From Cryomorphaceae bacterium BACL29 MAG-121220-bin8 (GTDB taxonomy: Bacteria; Bacteroidota; Bacteroidia; Flavobacteriales; Flavobacteriaceae): a DNA stretch of 64,000 nucleotides. Of this stretch, positions 28,525 through 38,520 are shown piece after piece (within the stretch, counting starts at the first letter, position 1; each line of letters begins with the position of its first letter). The notes under the pieces are model-generated. The model was not told where the DNA came from, searched no databases, and was given only the letters and a program-made list of their open reading frames with translations. The position numbers and the translations under genes were made by a program. The stretch is from positions 497,501 through 561,500 of the forward strand of contig CAJIYP010000001.1 of the NCBI GenBank assembly GCA_905181705.1, written 5' to 3'.

Positions 28525-30969
28525 TTATCTTTTTCCAATTTTAATTATATCCCCAAAAATTCCAGCCGCAGTTACTTCAGCACCTGCACCTGCTCCCTTA
28601 ATAATTAAAGGTTGTGTGTGATATCTGTCTGTGTAAAACAGGACAATATTGTCACTTCCATCAAGATTATAGAAAGCATGTTCTTTGGAGATTAGTTTAA
28701 GTCCTACGTTGGCTTTTCCATTATTAAATTCTGCAACATATTTTATTTTACAATTTTTATCATTTGCATCATCTAAAAGCTTATTAAAATGACTTGCATT
28801 AATTGATAAGCATTTTAAAAGTTCATCATTGTTTTTAGTGTTTAAACAATCTTTTGGGAGAAAAGAATTATTTTTTATCTCAGATAATTCTATTTCATTA
28901 CCACTTACTCTAGCTAAAATTAGAATTTTCCTAGCTACATCTATTCCACTTAAATCAATTTTGGGGTCAGGTTCTGTATAACCCTCGTTCATAGCATTTC
29001 TAACAGTATTAGCGAATGAATTTTTAATATTGAAATTATTAAAAATGTAATTTAGACTTCCTGAGAGAACTGCTTCAATGGATTTTATTCTATCACCAGA
29101 TGCTATTAAATTATTTAATGTATCTATTATTGGTAACCCAGCTCCAACATTTGTTTCAAATAAAAAAGAAGAGCTATACTGTTGTGCAAGATTTTTTAAG
29201 TTTTTATAATTTAAATAATTATCTGAACAAGCAATTTTATTACATGTGACTACACTTATACTGTTTTTTAGGTAATCTTTATATGTACTAGCAATTATTT
29301 CGCTGGCAGTATTATCTATAAAAATACTATTTCTAAGATTTAAACTCTTAGTTCTTTTAAAAAACTCTGACTCATTAGACTTTACCCCCTTTTTTAGTTC
29401 ATTTTGCCAATTGTTAATTTCGATTCCAGTATTATTAAATAGCATTTTTTTTGAATTCGATATTCCAACTATTTTAATTTGAATTTGTAAATTTTCTTCT
29501 AAATACTTAGACTGATTAAAAATTTGTTCTATTAATTTTTTCCCTACGTTTCCTACTCCGGTTACAAATAAGTTTAATTGTTTGATGTTTTTTTCAAAAA
29601 ACTTTTCATGTAAAGTATTAAGAGCTTTTTTGACATCTTTTTTATTAATTACAGCTGTTATATTTCTTTCAGAGCCACCTTGTGAAATTGCTTTAACATT
29701 AATATTATTAAAACCTAAAGTACTAAACATTTTACCGCTAATACCTTGGTGGTTCTTCATTTTGTCACCAACAAGAGCAATTATAGCAAGATCGCTTTCT
29801 ACTTTCAACGGCTTTATGATGTTGTTCATTATTTCATTATTAAATTCTTCATCAATAATTTTTTTTGCTCTATCACATTCTTCTCCATTAACTCCAATAC
29901 AAATGGAATGTTCAGATGAAGCTTGAGTAATCATTATTATATTAATATTATTAATTGATAATATTTCAAATAATTTTTTAGAATACCCAGGACTCCCTAT
30001 CATACCGCTTCCTTCCAATGTTAGAAGTGAAATCCCTTGAACATGGCTAATTCCTTTAACTACATTGAAACGTGAATTGTTTTTATTAGAAATTTCAGTA
30101 CCCTTATCATTTGGTTTAAAACTGTTTTTTATAGTTATAGGAATGTTTTTATTCATTGCGGGTTGAATAGTTGGAGGAAAAATAACTTTTGCTCCAAAAT
30201 GAGATAATTCCATAGCTTCTTGATAAGAAAGTGAGTCTATTGAGATAGCTTGTTTGACAATGGTTGGATTTGCAGTAAACATTCCGCTAACATCAGTCCA
30301 TATATCTAATTTACTTGCTCCACTTATTGATGCGATTATTGAAGCAGTATAATCAGACCCGCCTCTTCCAAGAGTTACATCATTCCCAAAGTTATCCCTT
30401 GCAATATATCCTGGCATTATGATTACTCTCTTGTTGTTTTCTTTGGAAAAACTCTCCCATTTATTTTTTGTTAATTTTAAATCTACTTGAGAGTTGTTAA
30501 TTTTAATTAGTTTAGTAGTAATAATTTCTCTTGAATCTTTTATCTGAAAATCTAACTTTCTTGCTTTACCTAATTTACCAATAATATAGTGTGACATTAG
30601 TTCGCCAAAACCAGAAATAGTAGCAGAAGATTTACTACTAAACTCTTTTAAATTATAAACACCATCAAGAATATTCTCTAATATATTTAGATTTTGTTGA
30701 ACATAACTTAATATTTTACTCTGATTACTAATTTCAAATAGTGATTTACATATGTCAATATGTATTTTTTTTATTATGTCAAATTTTTTAAGGTATTTTT
30801 TATCTTGATTACTAGCTAATTTCCCAGATTCCATTAAAAGATCAGTAACACCTTCAAATGCAGAAAAAACAACTATTACATTTCCTTTATAATTATTGAT
30901 TATTTTTAAAGAACTTTCAATTTTTTTTGAATTTGCAATTGATGAACCACCAAATTTTATTACAATCAT
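28525..30969 (-). CDS. thrA: Bifunctional aspartokinase / homoserine dehydrogenase ThrA
   Basis: This 814-aa fused enzyme catalyses the first and third steps from aspartate to homoserine. The aspartokinase half begins 'MIVIKFGGSSIANSKKI' and holds 'TLGRGGSDYTASIIA' and 'WTDVSGMFTANP'. Two ACT regions follow ('GSGMIGSPGYSKKLFEIL', 'LVGDKMKNHQGISGKMFSTL'). The homoserine dehydrogenase half starts 'LFVTGVGNVGKKLIEQIF' and includes 'EAVLSGSLNYIFNNF', 'GYTEPDPKIDLSGIDVARK' and the end 'GAGAGAEVTAAGIFGDII'. The ACT regions imply feedback by threonine as in family members. First gene of the thrABC operon; no leader peptide rich in Thr/Ile is visible upstream. Confidence 0.95.
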   Translation of the reverse strand: MIVIKFGGSSIANSKKIESSLKIINNYKGNVIVVFSAFEGVTDLLMESGKLASNQDKKYLKKFDIIKKIHIDICKSLFEISNQSKILSYVQQNLNILENILDGVYNLKEFSSKSSATISGFGELMSHYIIGKLGKARKLDFQIKDSREIITTKLIKINNSQVDLKLTKNKWESFSKENNKRVIIMPGYIARDNFGNDVTLGRGGSDYTASIIASISGASKLDIWTDVSGMFTANPTIVKQAISIDSLSYQEAMELSHFGAKVIFPPTIQPAMNKNIPITIKNSFKPNDKGTEISNKNNSRFNVVKGISHVQGISLLTLEGSGMIGSPGYSKKLFEILSINNINIIMITQASSEHSICIGVNGEECDRAKKIIDEEFNNEIMNNIIKPLKVESDLAIIALVGDKMKNHQGISGKMFSTLGFNNINVKAISQGGSERNITAVINKKDVKKALNTLHEKFFEKNIKQLNLFVTGVGNVGKKLIEQIFNQSKYLEENLQIQIKIVGISNSKKMLFNNTGIEINNWQNELKKGVKSNESEFFKRTKSLNLRNSIFIDNTASEIIASTYKDYLKNSISVVTCNKIACSDNYLNYKNLKNLAQQYSSSFLFETNVGAGLPIIDTLNNLIASGDRIKSIEAVLSGSLNYIFNNFNIKNSFANTVRNAMNEGYTEPDPKIDLSGIDVARKILILARVSGNEIELSEIKNNSFLPKDCLNTKNNDELLKCLSINASHFNKLLDDANDKNCKIKYVAEFNNGKANVGLKLISKEHAFYNLDGSDNIVLFYTDRYHTQPLIIKGAGAGAEVTAAGIFGDIIKIGKR

Positions 30970-30989
30970 TTTTTTATATACTTAGTAGT

Positions 30990-30997
30990 CAAACCTA
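30990..30997 (-). promoter_or_regulatory. Candidate -7 element (TAGGTTTG) of the thrABC operon
   Basis: On the minus strand TAGGTTTG fits TAnnTTTG and ends about 20 bp before the thrA ATG. The upstream sequence is nearly all A/T with no TTG at the expected -33 distance, so only the -7 box supports it. Confidence 0.35.
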
Positions 30998-31100
30998 TAA
31001 AAAAATAACTTTATAAAAATAATAAATGATTTATTTAAAAAAAAAAATGAAATTCTTAAAAAAAAAGAAATTAAATGAGATTGTGACAATAGATGTCGTT

Positions 31101-31119
31101 TTAAACTAATAAAGTTTAA
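31101..31119. repeat. Perfect short inverted repeat in the clpC-thrA intergenic gap
   Basis: TTAAAC and GTTTAA flank a 7-base spacer in the gap of about 205 bp after clpC. On the plus strand it is followed by CTATTTTT; on the minus strand, the direction of clpC, there is no T tract. It could be a weak terminator or operator, or chance in AT-rich DNA. The rest of the gap holds A-runs and nothing else I can name. Confidence 0.3.
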
Positions 31120-31174
31120 CTATTTTTCATTTATATTTAATAGTTAGTATTCGTTTTACAATAGAAGTTATATT

Positions 31175-33709
31175 TTATTTACTCTTTTCCGTTGTTAAAT
31201 AATCTGATTTACCATCCCAGTCCATTATAATTGCGTCACCAATGTTTAATTTTGACTTTACAATTTCATCTGCTAATAAATCTTCTACGTATTTTTGAAT
31301 AGCTCTTTTTAATGGTCTTGCACCGTATTTTTTGTCATAACCTTTTTCACATAAAAAATTAACTGCTTTTTTCGAGATTTTGATTTTATATCCTAACTCA
31401 TTTGTTCTTTGCACTAAAGTTTGTAATTCAATATCAATTATCTTTTTTAAATCTTCTTTTTCTAAACTATTAAAAATTACTATTTCATCAACTCTGTTTA
31501 AAAATTCTGGAGAAAAGGCCTTCTTCAAGGATTTCTCAATAGTTCCTCTTATGTTTTTGGATTCTTGTGATTTAACTGCTTCTGTTCCAAAACCCACACC
31601 GTTTCCAAAGTCTTTTACCTGTCTAGCTCCGAGATTAGAAGTCATTATTATTACTGTATTTTTAAAATCAACTTTTCTTCCTAAACTGTCTGTCAACGTA
31701 CCCTCATCTAGCACTTGTAATAGCATATTAAATATATCTGGATGAGCTTTTTCTACTTCATCTAGTAAAATAACGCTGTAAGGTTTTCTTCTTACTTTTT
31801 CAGTTAATTGACCTCCCTCTTCATATCCTACGTATCCTGGTGGTGCACCTATTAATCTTGAAATGGCAAATTTTTCCATATACTCACTCATGTCAATTCT
31901 AATAAGAGAATCAGTTCCGTTAAAAAGTTCAGAAGATAAAATTTTTGCTAATTGGGTTTTACCAACTCCGGTTTGACCTAAAAAAATGAATGATCCAATG
32001 GGTTTATTAGGATCTTTAATTCCAGCTCTGTTTCTTTGAATAGCCTTTACAACTTTGTTAACTGCTTCTTCTTGACCAATAACTTTTCCTGAAATCTTTT
32101 TATCAAGTTTTGACAGTTGATTTAATTCTGCTTTGGCTATTTTGTTAACAGGAATTCCAGTTATCATAGAAACTACTTCTGATATGTCATCTTCAGTTAC
32201 TGTTTCTCTGTGTTGTTTTAAATCTTCTTGCCATTTTTCTTGAGCTAATAAAAGCTCTTTTTCAATTCTTTTTTCATCATCTCTTAGTTTAGCAGCCTCT
32301 TCATATTTTTGTTTTTTTACAACCGTATTTTTATTTTCTCGAACTTCTTCTAATTTTTTTTCTAACTCAACTATGTTTTTGGGAACGTCCATGTTAGTGA
32401 TGTGTACTCTGGAACCTGCTTCATCCATAGCATCTATAGCTTTATCAGGAAGAAAACGATCTGAAACATATCTATCTGTTAATTTTACGCAAGCAATTAT
32501 TGCTTCATCAGTAAAATTAACATTATGATGAGATTCGTATTTATCTTTTATATTTTTTAAAATTTCTATTGTTTCAATAATGTTTGTCGGTTGAACAATT
32601 ATTTTTTGAAATCTTCTCTCTAAAGCACCATCCTTCTCAATGTATTGTCTGTATTCGTCTAATGTTGTAGCGCCAATACATTGAATCTCGCCTCTAGCTA
32701 AAGCTGGTTTAAACATATTAGAGGCGTCAAGACTTCCTGTTGCTCCTCCAGCTCCTACAATTGTATGTATTTCATCTATAAATAGTATAATATCATTGTT
32801 TTTTTCGATTTCATTCATTACAGCTTTCATCCTTTCTTCAAACTGTCCTCTGTATTTTGTTCCTGCCACTATACTTGCAAGATCTAATGTGACAACTCTT
32901 TTGTTGTAAAGAATTCTGGAAACTTTTTTTTCAACTATCCTTAATGCTAAACCTTCAGCAATAGCAGACTTACCCACACCAGGCTCTCCAATTAAAAGTG
33001 GATTATTTTTTTTTCTTCTACTTAAAATTTGAGAAACTCTTTCAATTTCTTTTTCTCTTCCAATTACAGGATCTAACTTGCCCTGAAGAGCAAATGCTGT
33101 TAAATCTCTACCAAAATTATCTAATACAGGTGTCTTGGATTTTATTTTTGATTTAGTATCGGTTTTTACTGTAAAAGGATTTTCTTCAATTGGACCTTCT
33201 TCATCCTTTGAATCTTCGGGAAATGTTTCAGAAGAAGGTAAATTAGAATAATTGTCATCTGATTCTGTAAGCATGTATTTAAATTGTTCTTTCACAGTTT
33301 CGTAATCAAGTTGAAGTTTGATTAACAGTTTTGTCGTTGGATCATTTTCATTTCTTAATATGCAAAGCAAAAGGTGGGCAGTATTAATTGATTTTCCTTG
33401 AAAAAGTTTTGCCTCTAAAAATGTCGTTTTTAATGCTCTTTCAGCTTGTCTTGTAAGATGTAAATTTTTCTTGTGATTTTGATCAAAATCATTAATTGGA
33501 TTTGGAGGACTTAATATTTCAACTTTTTTTCTCAAGTAATCAAGGTCAATTTCTAGTGAGTTTAAAATAGAAATAGCTTTTCCACCCCCATCTCTCAACA
33601 TACCAAGTAACAGATGCTCTGTTCCAATAAAATCATGACCAAGCCTCAAAGCTTCTTCTTTACTGTAAGTAATCACATCTTTTACCCTTGAAGAAAAATT
33701 ATCATCCAT
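31175..33709 (-). CDS. clpC: ATP-dependent Clp protease ATP-binding subunit ClpC
   Basis: AAA+ unfoldase that feeds ClpP. Domain order over 844 aa: double Clp_N repeat (1-145, '[20 protein letters not shown]', '[15 protein letters not shown]'); first AAA with Walker A '[15 protein letters not shown]' near residue 241 and '[20 protein letters not shown]'; a UVR/middle domain around 445-470 ('[19 protein letters not shown]'); second AAA with '[15 protein letters not shown]' near 577 and '[20 protein letters not shown]'; and the ClpB_D2-small domain. The UVR motif and the short middle domain distinguish ClpC from ClpB. It is transcribed alone, divergent from gyrA. Confidence 0.95.
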   Translation of the reverse strand: MDDNFSSRVKDVITYSKEEALRLGHDFIGTEHLLLGMLRDGGGKAISILNSLEIDLDYLRKKVEILSPPNPINDFDQNHKKNLHLTRQAERALKTTFLEAKLFQGKSINTAHLLLCILRNENDPTTKLLIKLQLDYETVKEQFKYMLTESDDNYSNLPSSETFPEDSKDEEGPIEENPFTVKTDTKSKIKSKTPVLDNFGRDLTAFALQGKLDPVIGREKEIERVSQILSRRKKNNPLLIGEPGVGKSAIAEGLALRIVEKKVSRILYNKRVVTLDLASIVAGTKYRGQFEERMKAVMNEIEKNNDIILFIDEIHTIVGAGGATGSLDASNMFKPALARGEIQCIGATTLDEYRQYIEKDGALERRFQKIIVQPTNIIETIEILKNIKDKYESHHNVNFTDEAIIACVKLTDRYVSDRFLPDKAIDAMDEAGSRVHITNMDVPKNIVELEKKLEEVRENKNTVVKKQKYEEAAKLRDDEKRIEKELLLAQEKWQEDLKQHRETVTEDDISEVVSMITGIPVNKIAKAELNQLSKLDKKISGKVIGQEEAVNKVVKAIQRNRAGIKDPNKPIGSFIFLGQTGVGKTQLAKILSSELFNGTDSLIRIDMSEYMEKFAISRLIGAPPGYVGYEEGGQLTEKVRRKPYSVILLDEVEKAHPDIFNMLLQVLDEGTLTDSLGRKVDFKNTVIIMTSNLGARQVKDFGNGVGFGTEAVKSQESKNIRGTIEKSLKKAFSPEFLNRVDEIVIFNSLEKEDLKKIIDIELQTLVQRTNELGYKIKISKKAVNFLCEKGYDKKYGARPLKRAIQKYVEDLLADEIVKSKLNIGDAIIMDWDGKSDYLTTEKSK

Positions 33710-33844
33710 TCTTAAATACTAATTAAATTATAAGCTAGTAAATAGACAAAAAAAATAAATTAATTCCAAGTTTTTTAACCTGTAATTAAAGATTTGTATT
33801 AAAATAAATATGTTAATAAAATTATGTAAAATTCTAAAACTATA

Positions 33845-33877
33845 TTGCACAAATAACTGAGGTAATTATTATATTTG
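33845..33877 (+). promoter_or_regulatory. Candidate Bacteroidota-type promoter for gyrA
   Basis: TTG at 33845-33847 is followed after 22 bases by TATATTTG at 33870-33877, matching the Bacteroidota -33 TTG / -7 TAnnTTTG pattern with proper spacing. It sits 43 bp before the gyrA ATG in the 210-bp clpC-gyrA divergent gap, leaving a leader of roughly 35 nt. This is the best promoter match I found in the window. The rest of the gap shows nothing distinct. Confidence 0.55.
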
Positions 33878-33920
33878 ATAAGTTATAATTTAAAGAACAA
33901 AACTATACTAAAAAATAAAT

Positions 33921-36437
33921 ATGAGCGAAGGAGAAAAACTTATTCCAATTAATATTGAAGATGCTATGAAGTCAGCATACATTGATTATTCAATGTCTGT
34001 TATTGTTTCAAGAGCTCTTCCAGATGTAAGAGACGGTTTAAAACCCGTACACAGAAGAGTGTTATATGGAATGCATCAATTAGGCTTAAGATCTTCAAGT
34101 AAATTTAAAAAATCTGCTTTTATTGTCGGAGAAGTTTTGGGTAAATACCATCCACACGGCGATTCATCAGTATATGACACAATGGTAAGAATGGCTCAAG
34201 ATTGGAGTCTTAGATATCTTCTTGTTGATGGTCAGGGAAATTATGGTTCCGTCGATGGGGATAGTCCTGCTGCAATGCGTTATACCGAAGCAAGAATGCA
34301 AAAAATTTCCGAAGAAATGGTTGCTGATTTAGATAAAGAAACTGTTGATCATCAGTTGAATTATGATGATTCAATTATGGAACCAACTGTTTTACCTACA
34401 AAAATACCGGCTCTTTTGGTTAATGGCGCTTCTGGTATAGCTGTTGGTATGGCAACTAATATGCCTCCACATAATTTAACTGAAGTTATTAATGGTACAA
34501 TAGCTTATATTGAAAATAATGATATAACTATTGATGAATTAATTGAATTCGTAAAAGCTCCAGATTTTCCAACTGGTGGAACTATTTATGGTTATGATGG
34601 AGTTAAAGAAGCTTTTCATACTGGAAGAGGAAGAGTTGTTATGCGAGCTAAAGCTGAAATTGAAGAAGTTAATGGTAGAGAGTGTATTATAGTTACTGAA
34701 ATTCCTTATCAGGTAAACAAAGCAGAGATGATTAGAAAAACTGCTGAAATGGTAAATGACAAAAAAATTGAAGGAATTTCTACAATCAGAGATGAATCTG
34801 ACAGAAAAGGAATGAGAATAGTTTATGTGCTTAAAAGAGATGCAATACCAAATATTGTTTTAAATACATTGTATAAATACACCTCGCTTCAGTCATCTTT
34901 TAGTGTGAATAATATCGCTTTAGTTAAAGGTAGACCTCAGATGTTAAATTTAAAGGAAATGATTGGTCATTTCGTAGACCACAGGCATGAAGTTGTAGTA
35001 AGAAGAACTAAATATGAATTAAAAAAAGCTGAAGAAAGAGCTCATATTTTAGAAGGTCTAATAATAGCTTCTGATAATATTGACAAGGTTATTTCATTAA
35101 TAAGATCTTCTTCAAATGCTGACCAAGCAAAAGAAAAGTTAATTGCTGAATTTAAGTTAAGTGATATTCAATCAAAGGCAATAGTTGAAATGAGATTAAG
35201 ACAACTAACTGGCTTGGAACAAGACAAGCTTAGGTCCGAATATGATGATTTAATGATAACTATTCAAGATTTGAAAGGAATTCTTGATAGTCATGATAGA
35301 AGAATGGATATTATAAAAATTGAATTAACTGAAATACTAGACAAATACGGAGACGAAAGAAGATCAATTATTGAGTATGCTGGAGGAGATCTAAGTATGG
35401 AGGATATGATTCCAGACGAAAAAGTTGTGTTAACTATTTCTAATGCTGGTTATATTAAAAGAACTCCATTAGTTGAATACAAAACACAACATAGGGGAGG
35501 TGTTGGACAAAAGGCATCTACAACAAGAAATGAAGATTTCTTAGAACACTTATTTGTTGGTACTAACCATCAATATATGCTCTTTTTTACCCAAAAAGGA
35601 AAATGTTTTTGGATGAGAGTGTATGAAATACCTGAAGGTAGTAAAACCTCAAAAGGAAGAGCTATTCAGAACTTAATTAATATTGAACAAGATGATGAAG
35701 TAAAAGCTTTTATATGTACTCAAGATTTAAAAGATGAAGAATATATTAATAGTCATTATGTTATTATGGCCACAAAAAAAGGTCAGGTTAAGAAAACTTC
35801 TTTAGAACAATACTCAAGACCTAGATTAAACGGTATTAATGCCATAACAATTAAAGAGGACGATGAATTATTAGAAGCTAAATTAACTACCGGAAACTCT
35901 CAGGTTTTAATCGCTGTTAAATCTGGAAAATGTATTAGGTTTGATGAGAGTAAAACACGTCCTATGGGCAGAAATGCTTCTGGAGTAAGAGGAATAAGAT
36001 TAAAAGATGACAAAGATGAAGTTGTGGGAATGATTTCTGTAAACGATATGGAAAGTGATATTTTAGTTGTTTCTGAAAATGGATATGGAAAAAGATCTAG
36101 TCTGGATGCTTACAGAATGACTAATAGAGGAGGTAAAGGAGTTAAAACAATATCCGTTACTGATAAAACAGGTAAATTAGTTTCCCTTAAAAATGTCACC
36201 GACAATGATGACTTGATGATTATAAATAAATCTGGAATTGCTATCAGAATGGAAGTGTCCTCACTTAGAGTAATGGGAAGAGCTACACAAGGTGTTAAGC
36301 TAATTAATTTAAAAGATAATGATGCAATTGCAGCTGTTGCTAAAGTAGTGCATGATGACGATAACATTGAAGATTTAGAAAATATTGAAGTTGATATTGC
36401 TGATAAAAATTTAGATAATAAAAATGATTCAAACTAA
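33921..36437 (+). CDS. gyrA: DNA gyrase subunit A GyrA
   Basis: The 838-aa subunit cuts and rejoins DNA in the gyrase A2B2 complex. It begins with '[20 protein letters not shown]', carries '[13 protein letters not shown]', the active-site Tyr121 in 'AMRYTEARM', and '[20 protein letters not shown]'. The quinolone-determining region reads '[19 protein letters not shown]', with Ser82 and Asp86 at the two main resistance sites, the susceptible residues. The GyrA-box position holds 'QHRGGVGQ', the flavobacterial form of QRRGGRG. The C-terminal pinwheel repeats run to the end. A TPR-protein gene follows after 7 bp. Confidence 0.96.
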   Translation: MSEGEKLIPINIEDAMKSAYIDYSMSVIVSRALPDVRDGLKPVHRRVLYGMHQLGLRSSSKFKKSAFIVGEVLGKYHPHGDSSVYDTMVRMAQDWSLRYLLVDGQGNYGSVDGDSPAAMRYTEARMQKISEEMVADLDKETVDHQLNYDDSIMEPTVLPTKIPALLVNGASGIAVGMATNMPPHNLTEVINGTIAYIENNDITIDELIEFVKAPDFPTGGTIYGYDGVKEAFHTGRGRVVMRAKAEIEEVNGRECIIVTEIPYQVNKAEMIRKTAEMVNDKKIEGISTIRDESDRKGMRIVYVLKRDAIPNIVLNTLYKYTSLQSSFSVNNIALVKGRPQMLNLKEMIGHFVDHRHEVVVRRTKYELKKAEERAHILEGLIIASDNIDKVISLIRSSSNADQAKEKLIAEFKLSDIQSKAIVEMRLRQLTGLEQDKLRSEYDDLMITIQDLKGILDSHDRRMDIIKIELTEILDKYGDERRSIIEYAGGDLSMEDMIPDEKVVLTISNAGYIKRTPLVEYKTQHRGGVGQKASTTRNEDFLEHLFVGTNHQYMLFFTQKGKCFWMRVYEIPEGSKTSKGRAIQNLINIEQDDEVKAFICTQDLKDEEYINSHYVIMATKKGQVKKTSLEQYSRPRLNGINAITIKEDDELLEAKLTTGNSQVLIAVKSGKCIRFDESKTRPMGRNASGVRGIRLKDDKDEVVGMISVNDMESDILVVSENGYGKRSSLDAYRMTNRGGKGVKTISVTDKTGKLVSLKNVTDNDDLMIINKSGIAIRMEVSSLRVMGRATQGVKLINLKDNDAIAAVAKVVHDDDNIEDLENIEVDIADKNLDNKNDSN

Positions 36438-36444
36438 TTTAAAA

Positions 36445-37707
36445 ATGATAAAAAAACTTATAATTTCAATATTACTATTAACTACTTTCTTTGGTTACAC
36501 TCAAAAGAAAGAATTAAGAAATGCAGAAAAACGGTTGGATGAAGGTTTTTATAATGAAGCTTTAGATATTCTTTCTCAAATCGAGGGTATTATTTCTTCT
36601 TCTGATCAAAAGTATCAAGCACATTATTATTATTTATTGGGATGGGCTAATAAAGGTGATACTAACTTTAATGAAGCTGTATCGTTACTTAGAAAATCAA
36701 TAGAATTAGATAAGTTAGATAAATATTCTGAAAATTCTAATATTTTAATTGATCAAGTAGAAATAGAATTGGTTAATTCTGCAGTTGAAGACAACAAAAA
36801 TAAAGATTTCATTAGTGCTTCAAAAAAGTTATATGATGCTTACTCAATAAACCCTTCAAAAGAAGGTAGTTTAACTTATTTATATTTCGCTGCCTCTAGC
36901 TCTGTAAACGGAAGTGACTATCAAGTTGCATTAGGTTATTATGATATGTTAAAAGAAATGGAATATACGGGTGTAGTTTCAGAATATTTCATAACTCCAC
37001 TAAAAACTCAAATTGAAGAAAAGGTTAGTGAAACAGAATATAATCTTTTTAAATCTTCAAAAGATTATACTAACCCAAGAATAGGAAAGACTGAATCTAG
37101 ACTTCCTGAGATTGTTAAAAATATAGCACTTATTTATGTTCAATTAGGAGAAACTGAAAAAGCTATTAATGCTATTAAGGATGCTAGAAAAATTAATCCC
37201 GAGGATTTGAATCTTTTACTTTCCGAAGCTGATTTGTATATGAAATTAGGTGATAAGGATAAGTTTAAAGTCTTAATGAAAGAAGCAATTACCAAAGATC
37301 CAGATAATGCTATTTTATATTATAATTTAGGTGTTATTAACGCAGAACAAGGTGAATCTGATGATGCTATGAATTATTATAAAAAGGCACTAGAGTTAGA
37401 TCCTGATTATGCTGCTACCTATTTAAATTTAGTTGGATTGATTTTGGAGGGTGAAAGCGCTCTGGTTGAACAAATGAACGAATTAGCTACTTCTAATAAA
37501 AGAAGTGATTATGAAAAATATGATAAGTTAAAACAAGATAGAGAAAACTTATATACTTCTTGCTTACCCTATTTAGAAAAACTTATTGAAATTGATTCTA
37601 AAAATATAGAAGCTTTAAAAACTGCTAAAAATATTTATTATACTGTTGGGGACAACGAAAATTATAAATTAATGACTGCTAAAATTCAAGAATTAGAAAA
37701 TCAGTAA
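36445..37707 (+). CDS. Exported tetratricopeptide repeat protein
   Basis: This protein of about 420 aa has a signal peptide ('MIKKLIISILLLTTFFGYTQ'). I start at 36445; an ATG at 36424 would lie inside gyrA and add seven residues ahead of the signal. TPR units are clear: 'RLDEGFYNEALDILSQIEG', 'NIALIYVQLGETEKAINAIK', 'LLLSEADLYMKLGDKDKFK', 'AILYYNLGVINAEQGESDDA' and 'MNYYKKALELDPDYAATYLN'. It is in the same direction as gyrA with a 7-bp gap, a flavobacterial pairing whose reason is unclear. Its role is likely as a periplasmic scaffold. The 3' end overlaps the convergent NlpC/P60 gene by 7 bp. Confidence 0.85.
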   Translation: MIKKLIISILLLTTFFGYTQKKELRNAEKRLDEGFYNEALDILSQIEGIISSSDQKYQAHYYYLLGWANKGDTNFNEAVSLLRKSIELDKLDKYSENSNILIDQVEIELVNSAVEDNKNKDFISASKKLYDAYSINPSKEGSLTYLYFAASSSVNGSDYQVALGYYDMLKEMEYTGVVSEYFITPLKTQIEEKVSETEYNLFKSSKDYTNPRIGKTESRLPEIVKNIALIYVQLGETEKAINAIKDARKINPEDLNLLLSEADLYMKLGDKDKFKVLMKEAITKDPDNAILYYNLGVINAEQGESDDAMNYYKKALELDPDYAATYLNLVGLILEGESALVEQMNELATSNKRSDYEKYDKLKQDRENLYTSCLPYLEKLIEIDSKNIEALKTAKNIYYTVGDNENYKLMTAKIQELENQ

Positions 37708-38441
37708 TTTCTATAATAAATGAGCTTGTGAGTTAATTTATTCGTTTCTGAATTGATAATTCCATCTATGTTGATTTTATCTATTCTTATTTTACCATGT
37801 GCATGAATAATTTCATTTTTATTTATCATAATCCCAACATGAGTGATTTCTTCAATTGAATCTCCAAAAAAAGCTAGATCTCCGGGAACTATATTTTTTC
37901 TTAAAGCAATTTTTCCTTGTGATGCCTGTTGACTGGCATCTCTGTTTATTTTAATACCTAGGATTTTATAAACTAATTGAGAAAAACCAGAACAGTCAAT
38001 TCCATACAAAGTTCTTCCTCCCCAAGTGTATGGGGAGTTTAAATATAACTTAGCAGTTTCAACAATATCACAATCTTTAGATTCAGTCTTTTTACCTACG
38101 TATTTACATTTTAAAAATTTACAAGAACTTATTAAACTCCCAATTGGAATCGAAATCTTTTCATTATCAGAATTTATTATGTATCCCTGTTTGTCTAAAG
38201 AATATACAGGATCATTTAATTTTAAAGTATTATAATTTACCTTTTCAATAAAATTAACTTGAATATTATTTATCCATCCCTGATAATTATCAAATTCGTT
38301 TGATATTTTCGACCACTTTTCGTTAAACTCTATTATTCTAAAAATTTCTCCATATAACAATTGGGTTACCATTTCGCTTGAGCTGTTTGGATGTTTTCTT
38401 ATTGGAACTACACTTAATTCACAAATGCCAAAATCTTTCAT
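37701..38441 (-). CDS. NlpC/P60 (C40) family peptidoglycan hydrolase with SH3-like domains
   Basis: This 246-aa peptidoglycan endopeptidase has an N-terminal bacterial SH3-like region ('PIRKHPNSSSEMVTQLLYGE', 'WSKISNEFDNYQGWI') and a second less clear one, then the papain-like NlpC/P60 domain. The catalytic Cys is C150 in 'LYGIDCSGFSQLVYKIL', the His is in 'EEITHVGIMI', and the third polar residue is the His in 'EIIHAHGKIRID'. 'PGDLAFFGD' is the conserved lead-in. No signal peptide is visible at the N-terminus, so export or a cytoplasmic role in muropeptide recycling is open. Its 3' end overlaps the TPR gene; it diverges from the HD phosphodiesterase gene. Confidence 0.88.
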   Translation of the reverse strand: MKDFGICELSVVPIRKHPNSSSEMVTQLLYGEIFRIIEFNEKWSKISNEFDNYQGWINNIQVNFIEKVNYNTLKLNDPVYSLDKQGYIINSDNEKISIPIGSLISSCKFLKCKYVGKKTESKDCDIVETAKLYLNSPYTWGGRTLYGIDCSGFSQLVYKILGIKINRDASQQASQGKIALRKNIVPGDLAFFGDSIEEITHVGIMINKNEIIHAHGKIRIDKINIDGIINSETNKLTHKLIYYRNY

Positions 38442-38497
38442 ATTGTTTTTTACTTAAACTACTAAATTAGATAAGAGTTTATAAATAAATATTTTTA

Positions 38498-38505
38498 TAC
38501 TTTTG
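38498..38505 (+). promoter_or_regulatory. Candidate -7 element (TACTTTTG) that also decides the start of the PgpH-like gene
   Basis: TACTTTTG fits TAnnTTTG and ends 15 bp before the ATG at 38521. A possible TTG start at 38503 lies inside this element, so if the motif is real the protein must start at 38521. No good -33 TTG is present. Confidence 0.42.
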
Positions 38506-38520
38506 ATTCAATTCATTTCA

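Noticed and set aside
30970-31174. Threonine-type leader peptide or attenuator before thrA
   Set aside because: No short frame rich in Thr or Ile codons and no terminator-like hairpin with a T tract on the minus strand; only A-runs and one short inverted repeat.
34158-34178. Quinolone resistance in gyrA
   Set aside because: Ser82 and Asp86 are the susceptible residues.
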